This document shows, one piece after another, positions 26,704 to 34,671 of a stretch of 41,503 bases of DNA (positions are counted from its first letter, which is position 1; each line of letters begins with the position of its first letter). The notes beneath the pieces are model-generated. The model saw only the letters and a list, made by a program, of their open reading frames with translations, made no database searches and was not told where the DNA came from. Location: positions 1 through 41,503 of the forward strand of contig CALPVV020000010.1 of NCBI GenBank assembly GCA_943327105.2. Direction: 5' to 3'. Made by a program: the position numbers and the translations under genes. This stretch comes from Nitrosovibrio sp. Nv4 (GTDB lineage: Bacteria; Bdellovibrionota; UBA1018; CAIMNF01).

Positions 26704-27626
26704 GCACCAAAGGGCAAACCAACCAGAAACGCTACCTCGGGCTTGAACTCTCGGGTGCGAAAAATGCCAAAACCACCTTGGCAACTCTGGAGTATTACCC
26801 TAAAGAACAAAAAGTCTTTCTTCTCGATGTTCATGCAGGCATTGGTGCCGATTCAAATAAAGACTCTGATGAAGTGTTGATCGAGACGCTTCATGACCAT
26901 GCCGATGGCCACCCTGATTTCAAAATCGGGGTGAACGTTCCACTGACATTGCCACCTTGTTTCACTTGCACGCGTAAAGCCTGTGCCGCCGAAGGTTGCT
27001 CTTCACCCGATGTGAAGTGGATGCGCACGATGCCTCTGGCAAAGAAACCTGTTTCAAAGAAAACAGCTAAACTGAAAAACTTCTTCACACCCTACACCCA
27101 GCGCCCGATCGAACTCTGGCTCAAGCACGAAGTGATCACTCACCTTCCTGAAAAAGCACGTTTTGAAATCGATGAAACCTTGGGCGGCAACAAGGCCCCA
27201 CTGACTGCGCGAATGCATTATCTTCATCGACATCTTCGCGGTATGGAAATACACGAAGTACTGCCAAAGCTGACGGTCGCGCTGTTGATGCCACAATTGA
27301 AGATCACGCTCAAACAAATTCAAAACTATCGCAAAATGGAAGAAGGCGCTGAAGCCCGTCAGGTCATTCTTGAAAAGATGTGTGAGCAGCTCGACATCTT
27401 CATCTATGACCGTGACATGAAAAAGCTCACGCAGAACCTCGGCGCATTCGATGCATTCCTGTGCGCTTACACCATTCTTCTTTACGACCGCAATCAATGC
27501 GTAAACCCACCACGAAATTTTCCCGTCAATTCCGGCTGGATTCGCTATCCGCGCTCTCCGCTTCTTGACCCCACCATGGCATTAACTCACTACGATGATG
27601 AAGACGAAGAGGAAGACGACGAATGA
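26700..27626 (+). CDS. DUF429-like protein with acidic tail
   Basis: A 308-residue protein. Its start (RYLGLELSGAKNAKTTLA), the central NVPLTLP and the late LGAFDAFLCAYTILLYD match the RNase H-like fold pattern of DUF429 proteins, whose biochemical role is unproven. Distinctive are a Cys cluster (CFTCTRKACAAEGCSS, about 81-96), which may bind a metal, and a run of acidic residues at the C terminus (DDEDEEEDDE). The GTG start overlaps the kinase stop by 4 bp and its own stop overlaps the OppB-like start in ATGA. No alternative ATG lies nearby. Confidence 0.6.
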   Translation: MSTKGQTNQKRYLGLELSGAKNAKTTLATLEYYPKEQKVFLLDVHAGIGADSNKDSDEVLIETLHDHADGHPDFKIGVNVPLTLPPCFTCTRKACAAEGCSSPDVKWMRTMPLAKKPVSKKTAKLKNFFTPYTQRPIELWLKHEVITHLPEKARFEIDETLGGNKAPLTARMHYLHRHLRGMEIHEVLPKLTVALLMPQLKITLKQIQNYRKMEEGAEARQVILEKMCEQLDIFIYDRDMKKLTQNLGAFDAFLCAYTILLYDRNQCVNPPRNFPVNSGWIRYPRSPLLDPTMALTHYDDEDEEEDDE

Positions 27627-28549
27627 TACAGTTCTTCCTGAAGCGCCTTACTCAAGCCATCGTCACGCTTTCCATTCTGGCGACGATTACTTTCTTCTTG
27701 CTGCGCTTGGCACCAGGCGGACCATTCGATGGCGACAAGATCTGGCCTGCTGAAATTCAGGCCAACATCAACGCCAAATACGGCCTCGACAAGCCACTTC
27801 AAACCCAATTCTTCACTTGGGTGAGTGATGTTCTTCACGGTGATTTACGTGAATCGTTTCACTACATCGGTACTCCTGTTACTGAAATCATCGGCGATGC
27901 TGTCGTACCGTCACTTCAACTCGGCTTCCTGGCACTTCTTCTTTCCGTTGTGTTCGGACTCTTATTCGGCATTCTTGCCGCTTGGAAACGCGGCTCAATC
28001 TGGGATTTCTCGGCCATGTTCATGGCCATTACCGGTATCACACTGCCTTCGTATCTGGTCGGCACGCTCTTGGTTCTTTTCTTTTCGAACTATCTAGGAA
28101 TCTTACCGCCAGCACTTTGGGAAGATAAGTCTTCGATGATCTTGCCGGTTCTGACACTTTCCCTTCGACCACTGGCGATCATCGCGCGCATGACCCGCAC
28201 CACACTTTTAGAGATCATGCACTCTGACTACATTCGTACGGCGTACAGCAAGGGGCTTGATGATTCAACCGTTCTCTTCAAACACGCACTTCGCAACGCC
28301 CTCATTCCGGTCGTGACTTTACTTGGCCCAATCGCCGCATCACTCATCACCGGAAGCTACGTTGTTGAAACCGTGTTTCAGATTCCTGGCCTTGGCCAAT
28401 ACTTCATTACTTCCGTGATCAATCGCGATTATCCGTTGGTCATGGGCATGACCCTGATGTTTGGGATCATTCTGATCATTTGCAATTTTGTCGTTGATCT
28501 TGCCTATAGCTGGATCGATCCACGCATTCGCCTCGAGGCAAAAGACTAA
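27623..28549 (+). CDS. oppB: Oligopeptide ABC transporter permease, OppB/DppB type
   Basis: A 308-residue inner-membrane permease with six helices. Family signs include LAPGGPFDGD, KYGLDKPLQTQFFTW, the DxxGDLRES stretch, the EAA loop AYSKGLDDSTVLFKHALRNA and the terminal DLAYSWIDPRIRL. It overlaps the DUF429-like gene by 4 bp and is followed by an OppC-type permease after 2 bp. The operon has neither a binding protein nor ATPases, so those must be shared or encoded elsewhere. It differs from the YejB-like permease at 8227 by lacking that family's longer inserts. Confidence 0.9.
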   Translation: MIQFFLKRLTQAIVTLSILATITFFLLRLAPGGPFDGDKIWPAEIQANINAKYGLDKPLQTQFFTWVSDVLHGDLRESFHYIGTPVTEIIGDAVVPSLQLGFLALLLSVVFGLLFGILAAWKRGSIWDFSAMFMAITGITLPSYLVGTLLVLFFSNYLGILPPALWEDKSSMILPVLTLSLRPLAIIARMTRTTLLEIMHSDYIRTAYSKGLDDSTVLFKHALRNALIPVVTLLGPIAASLITGSYVVETVFQIPGLGQYFITSVINRDYPLVMGMTLMFGIILIICNFVVDLAYSWIDPRIRLEAKD

Positions 28550-28551
28550 TC

Positions 28552-29394
28552 ATGAACAGTCGTAAACTTTTGAAAAACAAACTATTCGTGATCAGCAGCG
28601 CGGTTCTGCTTATTCTTTGCATTCTTGCGCTCTTGGCTCCGTTGATTGCGCCTTATGAATATGATGCAGTTTCGGTTGGCCCGAACCTGAGCCCGCCAAT
28701 CAAGGGTTTCATCATGGGTACTGATGTTCTTGGCCGTGACCTATTCAGCCGCATTCTCTATGGTGCTCGCCTGTCACTTGCGGTTGGTTTTTGTACTGCC
28801 ATTTTTGCTCTCGTACTCGGCACTGCGACCGGTGCGATCGCCGGTTATTTTGGCGGTAAGTGGGATAAAATCCTGATGTCGATCGTCGACATCTTTTACA
28901 TTTTACCGATGTTGCTTTTGGCAATCTTGTTCACGCTGATCTTTGGACGTGGCTTCTTTGGAATTTTTCTCGCCATCGGTGCCACTACGTGGGTTACCCA
29001 GGCTCGTTTGGTCCGCGCACTCGTCATGCAGGCTCGGGGCCTACCTTATGTTGAAGCCGGTCGCGCAATTGGTCTCACGCACATGAGCATCATCTTCAAA
29101 CACATCTTGCCCAATCTGATTGGCCCGATGGTGGTTTCACTCACGTTTCAAATTCCAAACAACATTCTGACTGAAAGTTTTCTCTCGTTCGTCGGTCTTG
29201 GACTTCAACCGCCCTATTCAAGCTGGGGAACACTCGCAAACGAAGGTTTTCGTGGCGTTTTGAGTTACCCGCATTTGATGATTTTTCCAGGCCTCGCCCT
29301 TTTCATCACCATGCTTGCATTCAATTTTCTGGGTGATTCACTTCGCGACATACTCGACCCGAAAAGCTCGGTGGGTTCGAGTATTGGTAGTTAA
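28552..29394 (+). CDS. oppC: Oligopeptide ABC transporter permease, OppC/DppC type
   Basis: A 280-residue permease, partner of the OppB-type protein. It shows LLAPLIAPYEYDA, GTDVLGRDLFSRILYGARLSLAVG, the EAA loop EAGRAIGLTHMSIIFKHILPN, FVGLGLQPPYSSWG and the ending LGDSLRDILDP, all standard OppC features. It lacks the long periplasmic insertion seen in the YejE-like protein at 7178, so the window holds two different importers. It converges with the cyclase-family gene 9 bp away. Confidence 0.92.
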   Translation: MNSRKLLKNKLFVISSAVLLILCILALLAPLIAPYEYDAVSVGPNLSPPIKGFIMGTDVLGRDLFSRILYGARLSLAVGFCTAIFALVLGTATGAIAGYFGGKWDKILMSIVDIFYILPMLLLAILFTLIFGRGFFGIFLAIGATTWVTQARLVRALVMQARGLPYVEAGRAIGLTHMSIIFKHILPNLIGPMVVSLTFQIPNNILTESFLSFVGLGLQPPYSSWGTLANEGFRGVLSYPHLMIFPGLALFITMLAFNFLGDSLRDILDPKSSVGSSIGS

Positions 29395-29403
29395 TTCCTT
29401 AAC

Positions 29404-30144
29404 CTAATCGTTCGACAGATCTTTCCATTCCTGTTCTGTCAGCAGTACAGGACAAACCGGTGACTCCGTTGCACCATCCAAGGGCAATGGGAACGCAAAC
29501 CAATAATAAATCCCCTCTGGCACGCTCTTCATATCAAGACATTCAAAAATAGCGGCGCCATGATTGAAGATGATTTTGTGAATGGGGCGTTCTTTTGAGT
29601 TCGGTTGAAAATCGGTAGATTTCCAAGAAGTTCCATAAAGACAAAATTTTGGGTTTGCCTCAATCAACCAATTCGCCGCAGATTCGGTCAATACCAATGC
29701 CTTAGTTGAGTCGTGATTACCGTTATCATCTTCTGGATATTCTTCTGAAGTCAGCAGTATACGGCTCGGTGCTTTTGAACTAATTCTTAAAACAGCTTCT
29801 TTTAATTCAGACTGACTCACTCGCCAGACAGAAAGAGCAGGGTTCGATTCCAGCGCTTGGTATTTATTTCCTTTAAGCCTGACAACGGTGACTTTGCCAT
29901 AGAACGCAGAAAAGTTTTTTTCTCTGAAATACGAGTCGACCGTTTTTCCGTTTTCAAAAATATGCCCAGGAGCATCCAAATGTGGCAAACTGTGTGGTTT
30001 TAGAGTGTGAGACTCATAGTGGATGGGCGGTGATTTTTCAGACTGCTGATGAATGTCATAGATCACGGAAGATTCGTAGGGGCAACCTTCACCCCACAAA
30101 CCTTTAAATGATTTACTCACAATGGGCGACAAAATATATGGCAT
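29404..30144 (-). CDS. Cyclase-family (kynurenine formamidase-like) hydrolase
   Basis: A 246-residue cytoplasmic protein of the metal-dependent cyclase / kynurenine formamidase family. The metal motif HxLPHLDAPGH is clear at about residues 51-61. Also present are ESAANWLIE with LYGTSWKSTDF and the ending FECLDMKSVPEGIYYWFAFPLPLDG, which follow the family layout. The usual HxGTHxDxPxH has Leu-Pro in place of Gly-Thr, so substrate preference may differ. It stands 16 bp after the ferredoxin gene in the same direction and may be read through from it. True substrate unknown. Confidence 0.8.
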   Translation of the reverse strand: MPYILSPIVSKSFKGLWGEGCPYESSVIYDIHQQSEKSPPIHYESHTLKPHSLPHLDAPGHIFENGKTVDSYFREKNFSAFYGKVTVVRLKGNKYQALESNPALSVWRVSQSELKEAVLRISSKAPSRILLTSEEYPEDDNGNHDSTKALVLTESAANWLIEANPKFCLYGTSWKSTDFQPNSKERPIHKIIFNHGAAIFECLDMKSVPEGIYYWFAFPLPLDGATESPVCPVLLTEQEWKDLSND

Positions 30145-30160
30145 ACAATAAGAGTATTAA

Positions 30161-30454
30161 TTACTCTTCATTCACAACACGAACAACAACGTCGCCTTTT
30201 ACTTTTGCCTGGCAACCAAGACGTGAGGTTGGAGTCGGGTCATCCAGCACACTCAAACGCTCTTGTTCATCGCTATCTGGCGCTTCAAGGTTAGAAGCGC
30301 CTTCAATGATCTCGCAGTGACAAGTCGTACATGCACAGAATCCACCACATGCATGCTGAATCGGCACACCGTGAGAAAGAGCGATATCAAGAATCGACTC
30401 ACCTGCTTTGACTTCACACTCAACACCGCTTGGTAAAAATTTAACTTTAGGCAT
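30161..30454 (-). CDS. fdx: 2Fe-2S ferredoxin (ISC / adrenodoxin type)
   Basis: A 97-residue ferredoxin. The cluster ligands follow C-x5-C-x2-C (CGGFCACTTC) and a fourth Cys in LGCQ after about 36 residues, the spacing of adrenodoxin-type ISC ferredoxins that supply electrons for Fe-S assembly. KFLPSGVECEVKAGESILD is the beta-grasp N terminus. It follows the IscA-type gene by 5 bp, in one unit with iscS. Extra Cys and His lie beside the ligands (CHCEI). Confidence 0.93.
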   Translation of the reverse strand: MPKVKFLPSGVECEVKAGESILDIALSHGVPIQHACGGFCACTTCHCEIIEGASNLEAPDSDEQERLSVLDDPTPTSRLGCQAKVKGDVVVRVVNEE

Positions 30455-30459
30455 GACTA

Positions 30460-30789
30460 TTAGGTACTAAAACTGGAACCACATCCGCAAGTTCTTTTCG
30501 CGTTCGGGTTATTGAAAACAAAGCCCTTGCCGTTCAAGCCATCAGAAAAATCAAGCTCGGTGCCCGACAGAAAAAGGAACGATTTGGTATCGATAATCAA
30601 TGCCACACCGTCACGCTCGAAAGTCTTATCCTTTTCGGTTGCCGGTTCGTTCTCAAACCCGAGCTTATAGCTCATGCCAGAACATCCGCCACCCACCACC
30701 TGAACACGCAGTGGTTTTCCTTGGGTCTCGGCATCCGCTGCCTGTAGTCTTTTGATTTCAATTACGGCTTTATCAGTCATGGTAATCAT
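30460..30789 (-). CDS. A-type Fe-S carrier protein (IscA/ErpA)
   Basis: A 109-residue A-type carrier that receives and passes Fe-S clusters. The three conserved Cys are visible: one in GGGCSGMSYKLGFE and two in the C-terminal CGCGSSF. Its start overlaps the iscS stop (ATGA), giving translational coupling; AGGAG lies about 11 nt upstream. A second Met at residue 4 is an alternative start. It could be called IscA or ErpA; the sequence does not settle which. In ISC operons IscU normally stands between iscS and this gene, but there is no room for it here. Confidence 0.92.
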   Translation of the reverse strand: MITMTDKAVIEIKRLQAADAETQGKPLRVQVVGGGCSGMSYKLGFENEPATEKDKTFERDGVALIIDTKSFLFLSGTELDFSDGLNGKGFVFNNPNAKRTCGCGSSFST

Positions 30790-31967
30790 AAATTTGATTC
30801 TCCTGTTTGAGCTGCAAATTCGCGCTCGATCTTTAATAATTCTTTTACGACGGCAATAACCTCGGACGCTGCGGCTTTGATTTCATCTGCAGTATTGTAG
30901 CGGCCAATTCCAAAACGAAGCGTTGCTTTGGCAAGCTCGGGCTCAACGCCCAATACCGTCAACACTTGAGAATAATCCTGAACACCACTAACGCAAGCAG
31001 AAGCATTCGATACGGCAACATTTTTCAAACGACCGTAAAGGGCTGCCCCATCAATCCCTTTGATGCTGACATTGAGGTTGTTGGGAAGGGCATGTTCTAG
31101 CGACCCGTTTCGAATCATTTCAAAGTGGCCTTTTAATTCATTCCAAAGAAGGTCACGAAGTTCGGCCATTCGTTTTGATTCCTGTTCAAAATTTTTGGTC
31201 ACTAGCTCGACCGCCTTACCGAAACCGACAATTGCGGGAACGTTCGGCGTTCCAGGGCGAAGTCCGCGTTCTTGAGTGCCGCCCCAAAAAAGCGGCTCAA
31301 GCTCAACTCGCGGGTTCTTGCGGCGAATGTAAAGTGCGCCGATTCCTTTTGGGCCATAAATCTTATGTGCACTCAAGGTGAGCAAATCGATGCCATCAGC
31401 ATTCACATCGATCTTCAATTTACCTGCAGCCTGAACCGCATCGCAGTGAAAATAAGCGCCTGCTTCATGTACCAATCTTGAAATGGCTTTGATTTCTTGA
31501 ATCGTCCCGATCTCATGGTTTGCGTAAGCAATCGATACCAAGCCTACGTCACTGGTCAAGCGAGCCTTCAGATCGGCAAGGTCAACGCGACCGTCTTTTT
31601 GAATGGTGATGAACTCAATGACAAAACCCTTGTCTTTCATTTGTTCGAGCGCACCCAGAACTGAAGAGTGCTCGATTTCGATCGATAGAATTTTTCTACG
31701 CTGTAGAGACTCAAGCTGAGTCGCCATTCCCAAGATCGCCAACTGATTGCTTTCGGTAGCACCGCTGGTGAAGATGATTTCTTTTTCATGCGCGCCGATC
31801 AATTGCGCCACTTGCGAGCGGGCATTTTCGACTGCGGCTTCGGCTTCCCAATTCATGCGATGAACTCCATGAGATGCATTCCCGTACTTTTCTAGAAAGT
31901 AAGGTTTCATCGCTTCAAACACAGCCAGGTCGACCGGCGTTGTGGAGTGGTGATCGAGATAAATCAT
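30786..31967 (-). CDS. iscS: Cysteine desulfurase (NifS/IscS group)
   Basis: A 393-residue PLP enzyme that takes sulfur from cysteine for Fe-S clusters. The start MIYLDHHSTTPVD at 31967 is the standard family N terminus and has AAGGAA 7 nt upstream; 15 upstream residues in the same frame are not used. Present are the PLP lysine in SAHKIYGPKG, CDAVQAAGK, the GTQERGLRPGTPN block and the mobile-loop Cys in NASACVSGVQ. The SACVSG variant replaces the common SACTSG. First gene of an iscS-iscA-fdx unit with its own sigma70-type promoter. Confidence 0.93.
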   Translation of the reverse strand: MIYLDHHSTTPVDLAVFEAMKPYFLEKYGNASHGVHRMNWEAEAAVENARSQVAQLIGAHEKEIIFTSGATESNQLAILGMATQLESLQRRKILSIEIEHSSVLGALEQMKDKGFVIEFITIQKDGRVDLADLKARLTSDVGLVSIAYANHEIGTIQEIKAISRLVHEAGAYFHCDAVQAAGKLKIDVNADGIDLLTLSAHKIYGPKGIGALYIRRKNPRVELEPLFWGGTQERGLRPGTPNVPAIVGFGKAVELVTKNFEQESKRMAELRDLLWNELKGHFEMIRNGSLEHALPNNLNVSIKGIDGAALYGRLKNVAVSNASACVSGVQDYSQVLTVLGVEPELAKATLRFGIGRYNTADEIKAAASEVIAVVKELLKIEREFAAQTGESNL

Positions 31968-31983
31968 GGAATTCCTTGAACTT

Positions 31984-32012
31984 AATATACTACAAAAAAG
32001 TATGGATTTCAA
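31984..32012 (-). promoter_or_regulatory. Sigma70-type promoter for iscS operon
   Basis: On the minus strand TTGAAA (32012-32007), a 17 bp spacer and TATATT (31989-31984) precede the iscS ATG at 31967. This leaves about a 10 nt leader that still contains AAGGAA. The octamer repeat array ends 46 bp upstream of the -35 box. No IscR-type site was recognised. Confidence 0.6.
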
Positions 32013-32058
32013 TTTTTGAACATTTGATCAATAATTTCAATTATTTGTAATAAAGTAC

Positions 32059-32122
32059 TTTGCTCCTTTGCTCCTTTGCTCCTTTGCTCCTTTGCTCCTT
32101 TGCTCCTTTGCTCCTTTGCTCC
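32059..32122. repeat. Tandem octamer array, 8 perfect copies of TTTGCTCC
   Basis: Eight uninterrupted copies of an 8 bp unit fill 64 bp between the divergent iscS and small secreted protein genes, in a gap of about 300 bp that otherwise shows only promoter-like AT-rich DNA. Perfect identity of all units suggests recent or ongoing slippage. The array is far from the -10/-35 boxes of both genes but could change spacing to an upstream activator site. Confidence 0.95.
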
Positions 32123-32266
32123 TAGGTGCAATTTAAATAAATGAATAGCAACAACCATAAATGAAAATCTTAACTGCAATCAAAATTGACACACTTTTTT
32201 GGCTAAAAAAAAAGACTTATTCTATACGAAGTATTGATCATTTATTTAGGGGGGGGGATTTCTCAT

Positions 32267-32539
32267 ATGAAAACGTTGTTACTAATGATTACGCTGTCTG
32301 TAGGAAATATCGCTTTTGCCGCACCTAAAGGTTACAAAGATTGTTCTTGCCCCGGAAAAACAGAGAGATGCGTGAAAACAGTAAAATGTAATGACTGCTG
32401 CAAAGGGGCGAGCGGATCAGGAACTAAAGTATTCGGAGAAGCTTTTGATTCTGATGATTTTAAAACTCAAAACCCTACTCCAAACATGGGTCCTATCCAC
32501 AATTCTGCTGACTCAAATAAATTCAAGTCAAACGACTGA
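32267..32539 (+). CDS. Small Cys-rich secreted protein
   Basis: A 90-residue precursor. The signal peptide MKTLLLMITLSVGNIAFA ends in an AFA cleavage site, leaving about 72 residues. The mature N-terminal part has six Cys in DCSCPGKTERC, KC and DCC, and the rest is hydrophilic (Asp, Asn, Ser, Lys). I do not recognise the family. ATG at 32267 is chosen because it opens the signal peptide; an earlier in-frame ATG at 32234 lies before the G-rich ribosome-binding region. That region is a run of nine G at 32249-32257. The gene converges with the PBP gene 3 bp away. Confidence 0.7.
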   Translation: MKTLLLMITLSVGNIAFAAPKGYKDCSCPGKTERCVKTVKCNDCCKGASGSGTKVFGEAFDSDDFKTQNPTPNMGPIHNSADSNKFKSND

Positions 32540-32542
32540 TTC

Positions 32543-33820
32543 TTAGTTCACAGAATTCAAACGAGAGCGCTTCATTGCGACTTTTTTCTGAGAAAAAGCG
32601 GTCTCGATTGCTCGACGAGCAAGGTAGGAAGACTTCACCGTCCAGTATTTCTTGTTTACCGTGAGAACGGAAACAGAAATCTTGCGGCCATTGGCTTGAG
32701 CGAAGCCGACAAACCAATCGACTTTTGCGTTTAGATTTTTATCCGTAAGTGAACCGGTCTTTCCGCCCACTTCAAGTTCGCGGAAAGGCCCACGGAAAAA
32801 TCCGCGGAAACTTTTTTTCGAAGTCCCCTTGGTCACCGTTTCGTGCATCAGGGTGCGAAGCTCAAAAGCGGTTTCCGGTGAAACCACTTTTGCCAGAACC
32901 TGTGGTTCTGAACGATAAATCGGTTTGCCTGATTTCAGATAAGCGGCATTCAGAAAATAAGGTTCCATCATCTGACCATCATTGGCAATCGCTGCGCCGA
33001 TCATCGCGCCGTGAAGCGCGGTCATCGTGTTGTCTTGAGTGAAACCTGAAGCCATTTCAGCCAATTCGAAATCATTCGCAGGGTCAGCAGACTTTGAAAG
33101 TGCAACCGGGAACTCACTCGGAATGGATTCATTGAACCAAAAACGCTTTGAGAAATCCTTCATCGGCTCTTTACCAATCGAAAACACACCAATTCTTCCA
33201 AACACGGTGTTGATTGATTTAGCAAAAGCCTCTTTCAAAGTCGCAATACGTTTCCATCCGGTAACGCGTTCTTTGATCTGTGATTTGTAAAGGGTATGGT
33301 TTCGGCCAGCATACGGAATACGCGAATTCGGGTCTTTATCTTTTTCAAGCGCCGCAGCTGCCGTGATCACCTTGAAAACCGAAGCTGAAGGGTAAGTGAT
33401 ATCGAGTACCGGGTTACCCTTGATCTGAGGGAAAGAATTATTTCTCGAAGACATGGCTAGAATGCGACCGGTTGAAGCATCCATGGCAACCATCAAACCA
33501 AGATCTGGTTTGTACTGATCAAGAAGATCATCGGCGACATTTTGAATGGCAGGGTCGAACGCGAAATCAAGAATCACCGGCTCATCATAATCAGGAACGA
33601 TAATTTCATTTTTACGGAATGCGCAGACCTCTTTAAGATCACAACGGGCCAATTTTTCTTGAAGGGCTTTTTTAGCAAGATAAGGACTTAAAAAACCAGT
33701 GTAGGCATCAGTCGGTTTAAAATTTCCGCGAAGACCGAAATACCAGCCCACTACGAACATCAGTAAGAGCATGGAAGAAAAAAAAGCCAATTTTCCGGTT
33801 CTAAATTTCCGCAAACGCAT
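32543..33820 (-). CDS. Penicillin-binding protein transpeptidase
   Basis: A 425-residue membrane-anchored PBP transpeptidase that cross-links peptidoglycan in the periplasm. After one N-terminal helix (about 11-30) comes the transpeptidase domain with SVFK (147-150, catalytic Ser147), SIN (202-204) and KTG (354-356). There is no PASTA or large dimerisation domain, so it is short and resembles the transpeptidase half of bifunctional PBPs. A glycosyltransferase gene stands directly upstream, so together they could act as a split bifunctional enzyme. ATG at 33820 is preferred to a TTG at 33844 that overlaps the previous stop. Confidence 0.83.
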   Translation of the reverse strand: MRLRKFRTGKLAFFSSMLLLMFVVGWYFGLRGNFKPTDAYTGFLSPYLAKKALQEKLARCDLKEVCAFRKNEIIVPDYDEPVILDFAFDPAIQNVADDLLDQYKPDLGLMVAMDASTGRILAMSSRNNSFPQIKGNPVLDITYPSASVFKVITAAAALEKDKDPNSRIPYAGRNHTLYKSQIKERVTGWKRIATLKEAFAKSINTVFGRIGVFSIGKEPMKDFSKRFWFNESIPSEFPVALSKSADPANDFELAEMASGFTQDNTMTALHGAMIGAAIANDGQMMEPYFLNAAYLKSGKPIYRSEPQVLAKVVSPETAFELRTLMHETVTKGTSKKSFRGFFRGPFRELEVGGKTGSLTDKNLNAKVDWFVGFAQANGRKISVSVLTVNKKYWTVKSSYLARRAIETAFSQKKVAMKRSRLNSVN

Positions 33821-33840
33821 TCGATAAGTATGGCAAAAGA

Positions 33841-34671
33841 TCAATCAGAGGGCAAATCATCTTCTTCATCATCAACCGTGTCTTTTGCAGGGTCGGGTGC
33901 GTTTGCCGCTTGTGTTACCTCAAAAGATAAAGGTGTATTCCATTCAACCTGCTTTTGCTCATAGGTCAAGACATTGGCACTGACAAGTTTGTTCAAGATT
34001 GAATTCACCGTTTTGCGAGCGTAACGCGTAAGCTCTTTTTTACGGAATGAGATGGAATATTTTTTCGGCGAAGGCAATAACATGGCTAAAAAAGCGCCTT
34101 CTTTTGCAGTTAATTCAGAAGCCGATTTATGGAAGTAGTGTTGAGATGCCCGTCCAATACCGAAAATCCCCTCGCCCCATTCGGCGATGTTGAGATAAAT
34201 TTCGAGAATCTTTTTCTTGCCGAGAACCTTTTCGACCTTGGTCGCCAGCCATAATTCTCTCGCCTTGCGGATCAAACTTTTTTCTTGGGAAAGAAAAACA
34301 TTTTTCACCATTTGCTGCGTAATAGTGCTGGCACCGCGCTTCAATTTTCCAGACTCAATGCTTTCTTCAATCGCCTCACGAATCTGTTTTTCATCGTAGC
34401 CGGGATGAGAGTAAAAAGCCCAATCTTCAGAAATCAAAATAGCCATCTGCGCTGATCTTGATACCTGACTGAGTGAAACCCAGTTTTCAGGTCTTGATTT
34501 GCGGATTTCAACATCAAATGGCTCTTTCGGGCCACGATAGATGACATGCGGGTACTTGGTCTTCAGATCTTTAATGCCAGAGCCGCAACCCGATTCAGGG
34601 CCAAAGCATGCACTAAAAAACAAGATTAACGCCCCACTAAGCAGGTAGGTTTTGAGCTTTGCGAATCGCAT
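33841..34671 (-). CDS. mtgA: Monofunctional peptidoglycan glycosyltransferase (GT51), lipoprotein-like
   Basis: A 276-residue GT51 enzyme that polymerises lipid II into glycan strands. Visible motifs: ISEDWAFYSHPGYD with the catalytic Glu (about 82), RGASTITQQMVKN, RKARELWLATKVE, KKKILEIYLNIAEWG and GIGRASQHYF. The N terminus is odd: instead of a plain membrane anchor it ends in FFSAC with Cys22, which could be a lipobox. ATG at 34671, preceded by GGGAA, lies within the kdsC end (35 bp overlap); a longer start at 34701 would break the signal. The C-terminal tail is acidic (DDEEDDLPSD). Confidence 0.85.
   Translation of the reverse strand: MRFAKLKTYLLSGALILFFSACFGPESGCGSGIKDLKTKYPHVIYRGPKEPFDVEIRKSRPENWVSLSQVSRSAQMAILISEDWAFYSHPGYDEKQIREAIEESIESGKLKRGASTITQQMVKNVFLSQEKSLIRKARELWLATKVEKVLGKKKILEIYLNIAEWGEGIFGIGRASQHYFHKSASELTAKEGAFLAMLLPSPKKYSISFRKKELTRYARKTVNSILNKLVSANVLTYEQKQVEWNTPLSFEVTQAANAPDPAKDTVDDEEDDLPSD

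Noticed and set aside
32059-32122. CRISPR-like array
   Set aside because: The unit is only 8 bp with no spacers; it is a simple tandem repeat.
32188-32193. A fourth GACACA half-site before the small Cys-rich protein
   Set aside because: GACACA and a TATTCT hexamer 24 bp downstream are present, but the left half reads CAATC rather than GTGTC and the spacing is off by one, so I do not count it as a regulon member.
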